Shown piece after piece: positions 11,231 to 64,000 of a DNA stretch of 64,000 nucleotides. The stretch spans positions 248,001-312,000 of the forward strand of contig JAFEUB010001422.1 in NCBI GenBank assembly GCA_024529925.1. Direction: 5' to 3'. The stretch comes from Ophthalmolycus amberensis. Lineage: Eukaryota; Chordata; Actinopteri; Perciformes; Zoarcidae. The position numbers and the translations under genes were made by a program. A model generated the notes under the pieces. The model was not told the origin of the DNA, did not search any database, and worked only from the letters and a program-made list of their open reading frames with translations. The stretch's first letter is position 1, and each line of letters opens with the position of its first letter.

Positions 11231-12093
11231 GCATGTACTATCCAGAAAGAAGCCAGTTGGCCTCCTTTGAATTGAGGGGATTTTGCTTTACACTACTTAA
11301 GTGAATGTGGAAATGAGCTCCTCATTAAACTAATAAGCTTCACCATGTTCTTGCCAGAATGCCCTCTCTCCACACTCTCGGCGCTGATGAGACATGAGCT
11401 CACCAAACCTAGAGAAGCAGTCAGAAGATAATTATATTCAGGATAATTGTCAAATTTCCATAGCAAAGGATACACAATGCCTTGGACAGGTTTTACAGTA
11501 AGGTATTTAATATAACGGGTTTTTCACATGAAAAATACGCCTTTTTAAATTCCCCAAAAGAGAGTGCATTACATCTCTGCAATGTATAACGGGCATTATA
11601 TTCATTTTCTCTCTGCCAGTCCTGCTCGGTGCGCGCCGCTGTCTCTCCAGCGGGGAGCATGACAGATAGTGATGGTGATTGGGCAGAGCTCTGAGCAATC
11701 GAGCGTGGCTGTGTGCAGTTAATTGAATTCATGAGCGAATACTTGTTGTCCTGTCCACCGACCGGTGGGAGACTCGGCTGCATCCATCTTCAGCATACCC
11801 ACCCGCTCCTCATTCTGCCTTCAGGGTGGTGGCACGATAGCGGCGACGCCCCCTGGTTAGGGTCCCTTGAGGTTTCCCTCAGTCCTCCATTACAGCATGT
11901 GAGATTGAAGACACATTTAAGAATGAGCAGAAAATAATAAATTGGTTGTAACTACTGCTAGTTTGTATGCTAGTCTTAATCAAGTCTGTGACGCTCTTTT
12001 TTTTGTTTCCTTGTACTTTTCTTCTTCCATGAAGCACTCGAGCAGATTTCAACATGGAGTATGTCGTCGCTTTAGAGGTTACATGTGTCTGAG

Positions 12094-12450
12094 GCCATGT
12101 CTACACTAGGCCGTGTGTCGTTGGATGCAGAGTTCTCAAATAGAACCGATCTGCGTCCACGCGGGAGTTTTCAGCATTATTGGAGCATCCACACGGCAGC
12201 CTTCAAGGCGGACAGCACGTGACCATTAACGTACACTGGGCATGCGCGTGATGGTGTAAACAGGAAGTGGATTGCTTGCTTAGTTTTAAAAAAATATGAC
12301 AGAGTAATAAAGTAGTCTTTAACAATGAAAGGTTGTATTTGATACTTAAGATCTTCCTCTATAAACTCAAACAGACACAGTTCGTGGAAAGTTTTAGAAG
12401 TTTTATTTTTCAGACATAGTTACAGCGCTGCAGGTCTGTCTGTCTCTATA

Positions 12451-12505
<55 letters not shown>

Positions 12506-13288
12506 TCAACTTTACTTTAAAATCAACACTTACACGGAAACGTTTACTCGATTATGGTCCATAAATGTGGTCAACACACGTCGATCACTCGCTTCCATGT
12601 GTTGTTGTCGTGGGGGCTGATGAATGTGACGTTAGCTCCGCGATTAGCATTAGCGAATATAATATATCTTCGTACATATTTTCAAAAAGAAATACTTGCA
12701 GACTAAGGTCTCTCAAGGCTACCAAACGGAAGAAGTAAAAGGAATCAGCGTCGATCACTCGTCTCACTCGTTTCCTCTGTTTGTAGCTGTACTCTGAATA
12801 GCATTTATTGCTAACTGTAGCTTCAGACAGCCGCTCCGTGGGTGATCGCTGATGGTCAAGCAGCTCGCTCATCGCTCGAAGAACAGCTCGCCTCCTCCGC
12901 ATGTAGGCATTAGCAGCATTGTAAAATGACGAATTTAACTCCACAATAGCTGCTAGTACAGACAACAAAGCAAGCAATCCATGTTGAAATGAAGCCCGGC
13001 TGTTTTGTTTTCTTCCGGGTACGGGTCACGTGATAGTGAGTGTGACGAATCAGGGACGGAGACGTCATGGCTGGTAATAACCAATCCAGTAGCGAGCACG
13101 GGTGTGGGCTCATTTTTTTCTAACAGGCATCCGTATCGACGTCTACACTGAACCAAAACCCCGGGGTTCTCAGATACCTCCAACCTCGGCGGAGTTTTCA
13201 GGTTCCTCCTGAAAGGCTGCTCCAAAACTCCGGGGTGGTGTGGCTGCTCAGTGTAAACGTAGGAAAAGTGGACTAGTGTAGACATGGC
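12094..13288. mobile_element. DNA transposon with TIR GCCATGTCTACACTAG, about 1.2 kb
   Basis: The left end reads gccatgtctacactaggcc and the right end gtggactagtgtagacatggc, inverted repeats of 16 identical bases with partial extension. The flanks (gag / atg) give no clear target-site duplication. The minus-strand open frame 12585-12977 (130 residues, including NAANAYMRRRRAVLRAMSEL) is basic and has no conserved catalytic motif that I can name. It may be a truncated transposase or accessory ORF. PIF/Harbinger or ISL2EU-like affiliation is possible but unproven. A (CT)25 run (12452-12500) lies inside. Confidence 0.7.
12452..12500. repeat. (CT)n microsatellite
   Basis: About 49 bases of alternating TC within the TIR transposon. 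Confidence 0.95.
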
Positions 13289-14559
13289 ATGACTGTGAGA
13301 GCGGCTTGTGGCTGTCTGTTGATCTCCTGAGTAGCTTTGCTTTTGTTGCTGCATGAAAGGTTTCTCTGGTGGATTCTTTTCTTTTCTGGCACCTTTGAAC
13401 ACTTGTCAGAGACACCTGAGAAAATATTCCCGTTTTAAGTCGTCAGCAGTATGTCATGTACAATACCTTGGTGAGCTCCTTTCTGCACGGCTGTTTACAG
13501 CATCTTAGTGTCTTATACATGCAGAAGAGGAACAAAATGACCCCGCTTTTCTTTGACAGCGTTAGTGTTTTGTGACGTTTAGCGGTTTAGCTGCAGCCAA
13601 CAAGTACCTTCCGTTTTGCCCGTGCTCTGCCAGTCAAGATCAGCGGCTGCTGTGCCCCCCCCCCCCCCCCCCCGAGCACGCGGAAATACAGAAGTCAGTC
13701 CCACAGGCAATGCCTCCCCCACTGACCCACTTGTTGTCACAGGCTGACAGGTGTGATTTAAGAACCGCGGTAGGCCAGGAGTGCAGCGGTCCATGACTGG
13801 CTGCACTTACCTGCTCAGGGAGCTTAAAGTTCAGCGGCATCGTGAGTTATTTTTTCTTTTTTTACTCCACTGTCATCAAACTTAGACAAATCGATGGATT
13901 TACATACCTTGCCCAAAGGTTCCGGAGTACTTTCTCTTTGACTCTTTCTTGATAAATCGTTCTGCTGGCAGTGTCAACACTATACGGATAAGATGCCACT
14001 GAGCACAATGAATGCATAATGCATGTGCCGAGCATCACTCAATACACATAGCAAGACCACATCTATACGCACACACGCACGCAGCCGGTCATAAACAATA
14101 AGCCTCGCCTCATTTGAATAAGAATGGCACATTCGCCGTCTTCTGTAGAAAGAAAGTCACATGTTTGTGAGACTGTGATTTAACGCGCTGACTTTATTTC
14201 TGGAAAAAGAGGATTGACAGTGTGCAACACAGCATTGATGTAAAAAGTTATTTACCCAGACTAATAGGTTTTCAAAGAATTTGAACTGGATTATTCGCTG
14301 ACATGTTAATGTATCTCTCTGCAGCCATTAGGGCCCCCGCCACAGTGGTGACTGCGGGAGGCCGCTCTGACTAATAGGGTGTTTTTGTCCAATAAAAAAA
14401 AAAGAAAAAGCCGCCTCCATCTCTCAAATCCATTGCGTTGACTCACTGGGCCTTAAGGTTTCTCAGCCGCAGTGGCAGACGGGAGTGAAGTGTGCCATGA
14501 CTCAGGCACGGCTGTGACATGTCTGCCGTCTACCGCGTTATTACCAGGCAGTCGTTTCC

Positions 14560-14880
14560 AGGGCGGGGGGGGGGGGGGGCAAAATATCGATACACTTGAG
14601 TAATGTCGTATTATATTTTCTGATACTGTATCGATTCTCAAAAACGCCGTCTCTTTTTCGTCAATAGTTTCGAGAGGCAGACGGTGGCTCACATGGCACA
14701 GAAAGTAGTGCTGTGATGTTGGCTGTGACAGGGACTGTGATAAATGCACATCCCAATGTTTTGATTGCATTAAAAAGTCAGATTTTATGAACGGTGTGAC
14801 AGTTTTCCTTCCATTAGAATTAAAAATAAATCGCAATTATATCGCCACAGTATCGCAATATATTGAGTCATAACCACTGT
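14560..14880. repeat. degenerate 'TATCGATAC'-type teleost repeat
   Basis: Starts after a poly-G run (14562-14579) with 'aaaatatcgatacacttgag' and 'gatactgtatcgattctc', and ends with 'aaatcgcaattatatcgcca' and 'cagtatcgcaatatattgag'. This matches the general form of a common fish DNA repeat. Limits approximate. Confidence 0.45.
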
Positions 14881-16024
14881 GTCATGATGCGTCTCGTTTC
14901 ATTACTGAAATCTAAGACTGTGCTTGTGTGCTTGAACTTATGTTTCATTATAAACATGATAGGTTAATAATGCATAGTCACTTATATCTATTTATGCTCA
15001 CACATTTGGCCCCTGGTGAAATGGATCTCATGGCTGATGTTAAATTGTGTGGGCATCAAACTGTATAATGAACCGCTTTATTTCATCAATAGTGGTCATC
15101 ACGTCACCCGGGAAAGTCATGCAAACTGAGAGAAACAAAGAGCGCACTCATTGCATCACTTTGTGTCAAAATTAGCGGAGCGTCCCCGACCCATCTCTGG
15201 TCCCGCCTGTCTCTTAGCGGCCTCCACAATGCTATCGCACTTCCGACTCCCGTGTTCGTCTGAGTGGAGAACAAATCTACATAATACAGATCAAGGGCAA
15301 CGCTACAGTAAGCGGATCCCCTCACCGTGATAACAATCACTTGTTTCTTCCTTACAAGAGGGGAGGGGGGGGGGGGGGGGGGACACTTTGTTCTCTTCAC
15401 TGTGAACAGCTTGTGATGATGAAGGTGGAGGTGAGCAGTCTGTTTCTTACAACCTGGAGATATCACTTCTCTGATTTGCATAGATATGCAAATGTCCCAG
15501 GTTACAGTTGATGTGTTTGGACCCGGTGATATCAGTTGGTGTGTGTGTGTGTGTGTGTGTGGGTGCGGGTGCGCCTCCACTACCTACAGTATCTAGGTCA
15601 TTGTTTTGTTTTTTGCTGCTTGTGTTCCTTGCCTGATGGATATGTACTTTATTTAAAGCCAGATGCTTCTGCAGCCTGGGCCAGAAGTTATTTATGATGG
15701 TACAGGTGGTCTGTGGATGTCATACAGGGCTTGCAGTCAGGGGCTGTGTTAGCCATTGTCACTGACTGATGCACTTTTATACAACTGTATATTTTTATAC
15801 TGTTTGCAGGCAACGCTTTCCCTGAGTTATGATTTGTGTCTGACAAATACAGTTCATCTAGCCGCGATGTTCTGTACGTGAACTTGGAAGATAATGTGGA
15901 GCCATTTTTTTGCCTCTCACGGTAGATTTTCTTTCTGTTTTTTCATTTCCCAGCATTGTTGAAACTGTGTGAGGAACGTTTAATATGACAAAAATGTTCT
16001 TTGTTCTTCTTGTCCTCTGTCCAG

Positions 16025-60467
<44,443 letters not shown>

Positions 60468-63400
60468 GTACGACTGAATGACTGATGTGAGACAGCAGGC
60501 TAGATCGCCCGAGTCTAGAGAAGGTCTAAAGTGGGTTTAGGGCCAAGGCAGCTCGCATCAAGCTGAGAAATAAGAAAATGTATCTTTGAAAAACAAACAT
60601 GTGGAGGAACATCTAGTGAGCACTCGATGCCAGTCCTAGGGACGGCTGGCTGAACGACGGCAGTTGTATTCGAACATAGCATTTAAAGGTATATATCAGA
60701 ATCAAATGAGTTGTATTCAACATTTACACTGAATAAATACCCGGAAGTTATTATCTTGATTGTGTTGCGGTGATGTCTCACCAGCTGATGGGCCTCGTCG
60801 CTGCACATAGGAGGATTTCATTGCCGTTACAATAATTGGCCGCAACAGAGAAAACTATCCTAGCCCTCCTAAGCAACAATCATTAATCACTGCGTACAAA
60901 AAACACTCGCAGGAATATTCAACAAGTGTTATCTAATCCGGAAATCTTATGGTTAAAGTGCAACTTAATGGCGAGCTTTCACTGCCCTCTCTTGGTGTGT
61001 TTCTATTGAAAACAGCCAGCAGCGGATGTGGTCAGTGTGAGGTGAGGTGTGTGTGCTTGGTTACGGCTATGATGAGATCTCCTTATTGGTCACAAGGAAC
61101 AAATGATGACCGTTGGTGTGAGATATAAAGTCTCCAGTCACAGTCAAGTTGTTTGCTCCCCTCACAATTCCTGCATTAGCACAAAACATCAACATAGGTC
61201 GTCTTAATCTTTGTTTTCGCAACAGTCGCACCTTAACTGAGACGGACAGTTTTGAGTGTGACATTTTTCAACCACAGGACGTGACAAATCAAAATGCAAG
61301 AGCAAAACCACACCTGTTTCCCTAAACAGCAGGGAGAGAACTGTGCTAGTACAGTGATTTAGTTCATGTGCCTCACTCACCAACAAAAGTATATCTGTCA
61401 CTGCGCTGCAGTCAGTATGACGGTGAAGCCTTCTCTGGCCAGAGAATAAATACTTTAAAGACAAACTTCTTTCCTCAATGTTTCTTGTTTCAGTATTATC
61501 GGACTCACTCGGTACTATTGAATCGTTTTTTTCCACCACAGAACACAGTCCAGTGAGACATTAGTGCATATAGACTGCTTGGACATATAACATACAATAT
61601 ATAAGAAAGAAGAGCTATCTCGGTGAAGTAGCAGCTCTGTTCTCTCTGTTCGTCCAGGGAACTCATTCATGACGAATGTTGAATCACAGCTGTGACGGTG
61701 TTTCTATTCTCCATCACTATGTCATCTTTTAATCTACATCAGCTCACCTGAGGTCCCGACGGCATCTCATTATTCTTTGCTCAAACTTTTTAATATAGCT
61801 ACCACAATGTCACGTGACACCATTTAAATGGATGCACAATCCAGCGGGGAAATCTCCCAAGCCCTTTCATCTGGTAAGAAATCAGAGCAGGGGAAATATG
61901 CCACAACATCCAGCTGTGTCAACGCAGCACTTTCGAATCATCCGACGGAAAGTCACACGAGAGCAAAGTCACTCTCCGAGCATCCGGAAAAGGCTGTTGC
62001 GCAATACCCCAGGGGAGCCGCATCAGGAGCGCTTGATTTAATTGCTGATGTCAGTTTTCCAGGTGCCTGGATGTGATTTTCTTTTCATCTCTCGGCCTGG
62101 AGCCGCGGCGTCGTTACTATGATGAGAGGGAGGGGTGTGTGTTTGGTGCGCGATGCTGTCGGTGTGTGTTATTTTTGCTCTTTCATGATGTGGCCCTCCT
62201 GCTACGTGACGTGGGACACGGGAGTTGTTTTGATGCCGTGGTGGGGGACGGACGTCACAGTGAGGGACCAGCACCAGGCTTAATGTCATCTTTTTATATT
62301 CTGGGAGCAGAGCCACAGGCAGACTTGCACGTGGTAACCCACGGACTCCCTCTCTCGAGCACAAACTCCCTCATAAAGCCTCACACGCATGCTCGCACAC
62401 CGGTGATGCGGCTGGAAATAAAAAGCTGGGTAAACAAAAGCTGCCGGTGAGTAATCATCCTGAGGTGAACAGCCGTCACTATGAAGAGAAATGCACTGGG
62501 CTTTGAGAAAAGCCCAGTCACATGACCAGATCCTCAGAGGAGCGATTAACAACAAAGCCTGACTTTAGGTTTCAGTTATTGAGGCCGGCCTGGTGCGCAC
62601 ACATGCACACAGTAAAGGTAGAGCAGCAACATTGCAGTCAATGAACAGACATAAATAACAGGCTCCACAGTGCGTCCTCGCCGGTGCATGTTTTCTATCT
62701 TACAAAAGCCTGCTCTGTCTCTTGCTGTTAGTTTCTGCCTCTAATGCATCTCTATCGTCCAGCGTCCCTTCTGCTCACACAAGAAAAAGCACACGCGCGC
62801 GCACACACACACACACACTCATACCGGTATATATAACACCTACAGATTATAGGGACTGTATGTCGGCTTTCAGTCTGTGTTGGTGTTGTCAGCAGTAGTA
62901 ATAAATATATCCTGAGACCTCATGCTAAAAAAAAAAAAAAGAGGCCGATCCACTGACGGGGGGGATTATCAATCTAATCCTCTACATTTTACCACCGTCA
63001 ATCTTTTCAAAGAATTCCATCATTTTCTAATCAGAATTAATCAGATGACGGACTGCAGAGCAATGTGCACAGGTTTCATGTCATCTGCTTTCCTTGGGGG
63101 CCATCATGAGACTGGTTCAGTGCTTGTGCACATACGTTTTGGTATCTGGAGTCCTTACCAACCTGCAAACTGAAATAAGAAAACCCAGTCAGTTTATCAA
63201 AGTTCAATGTGTAATGTTGTAAGGAAGTAGTATGTCCCAATTAAATGATACTACATGCAACAGTATGTGCAGCTTGTTATTTCTTTAGAGCATGTCATTT
63301 GGAACGCAGCTTGAGAACTACCTGTGCAAAGGTGCATATTTTTCTCGCAAGCCAATCAGAGCAGACTGCGCTTTTTCAGGAGGGGGTCTTAAAGAGACAG

Positions 63401-64000
63401 GTGCTAAAACGGAGCGTTAACACAGGTATATTCAGACAGACAGTATGACAGACAATGTGTTGTTCAACATAAAAACATGTACACATGTTCCAGTACAAAC
63501 CCAAAAAGATGAACCTCACAATGGGCATAATGTGTCCCCTTTAAGGTTGTGTTTGACGTGAGGTTGTGGTCTGTTTTTGTAAACTCCTCATCACTGAAAT
63601 CAGCCTCTTCACAGCAATGAAAGCAGGATCCACTGAGAGCCCACTGCCACGGCTCTTTGATCTAATCGCATCTTCAGTCTGCTTCACGTCCCTATTTTCT
63701 TAATGAGGACAGACGGGAAAACTCGAGGAACACTGGCATTCGGGGCACTCGATGGTGGCAGGTTTCAATCCCGTCATAGTAGGCGTAAACATGGAGGAGG
63801 TCATTGATTTCCATCACTGAACTGATCGTGTCATTCTAAGTGATAGATTAAGGCCTTGGGGCGGGAATCTGTGCGACTGCCCTGCGGTGGTTCGCAGCTA
63901 ATCTGTCAAGCAAACAAGCTCAACTAGTGAGTGTTTTCTCTGCTTCATTGAATATGTGTCATTTTCTTCAAGGCTAACTTCTTATGCCAATACTTTGCTA
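60468..64000 (+). other. alk intron 25-26 (3' end outside window)
   Basis: Starts with GTACGA. I searched for the next exon (expected text SYYRKGG...PVKWMPPEA) and found none, so at least 3.5 kb of intron follows. It contains (CA)n near 62796-62818, a 14-A run near 62927 and a degenerate teleost repeat at 63290-63545. Nothing else is recognisable. Confidence 0.85.
63290..63545 (+). repeat. degenerate teleost repeat (copy B of the 2330 family)
   Basis: Shares 'ccaatcagagcagactgcgc', 'aaagagacaggtgctaaaac', 'aggtatattcagacagac' and the terminal 'cataatgtgtcccctttaag' with the reverse complement of 2330-2665. It is a common spiny-rayed fish repeat of unassigned class. Confidence 0.6.

Noticed and set aside
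15985..16024. MTKMFFVLLVLCPASA as a signal peptide giving an alternative alk start before the LDLa exon
   Set aside because: Although hydrophobic, it overlaps the polypyrimidine tract and cag acceptor of exon 6; the T-rich tract naturally translates to hydrophobic residues. A transcript starting here would be needed to revive the idea.
61490..61556. Possible next alk exon: tttcag followed by tattatcggactcac (YYR...)
   Set aside because: The YYR text is in a frame incompatible with the phase-2 end of exon 25 and continues THSVLLN instead of KGG...PVKW, so it is coincidental.

Overview
The window is a vertebrate nuclear genome segment, almost certainly from a spiny-rayed (perciform-type) teleost. 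The evidence is short GT-AG exons in kilobase introns, abundant (GT)n/(CA)n and (AT)n microsatellites, and interspersed repeats typical of such fish. There is one protein-coding host gene, on the + strand: the receptor tyrosine kinase alk (anaplastic lymphoma kinase). Twenty consecutive coding exons between 16025 and 60467 join in a single open frame (2515 nt, about 838 residues). They encode an LDLa module, a MAM domain (the second in ALK), the glycine-rich region, an EGF-like module, the transmembrane helix, the juxtamembrane segment and the kinase domain as far as the start of the activation loop. By homology these correspond to human exons 6-25. The 5' exons (signal peptide, first MAM domain) lie upstream of base 1, and the rest of the kinase and the tail lie downstream of base 64000. 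No second host gene, tRNA or other structural RNA gene was found.

Layout: 1-16024 is one intron (>=16 kb) rich in mobile elements. It holds a hAT-type MITE (1246-1687, perfect 8-bp TSD), a 4.84-kb Tol2-like hAT element (5560-10400, perfect 8-bp TSD) and a third DNA transposon with TIRs (12094-13288). The hAT element carries a palindromic array, an 87-bp minisatellite and a small two-exon minus-strand gene made only of a piggyBac-type C-terminal zinc finger. 16025-25520 carries the LDLa and MAM exons. The 7.6-kb intron 25521-33136 holds a 2.1-kb, 40-bp-period minisatellite. 33137-49280 carries the linker and glycine-rich exons. The EGF-like exon (52397-52552) sits 6 bp after an 88-copy GT microsatellite. 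A second, oppositely oriented copy of the hAT MITE lies at 52978-53428. 54131-60467 carries the transmembrane and kinase exons, with a dead LINE fragment in intron 58110-58860. 60468-64000 is intron.

The kinase elements visible look intact: the glycine loop, AVK lysine, alpha-C glutamate, leucine gatekeeper, HRDIAARN catalytic loop and DFG. The exons therefore appear to belong to a functional gene. The most interesting non-coding signals are the CFTR-exon-9-like (GT)88 acceptor of the in-frame EGF-like exon, the array of about 50 U1-type donor look-alikes in the 40-bp minisatellite, the nested hAT/piggyBac-derived unit, and the inverted MITE pair flanking exons 6-18.
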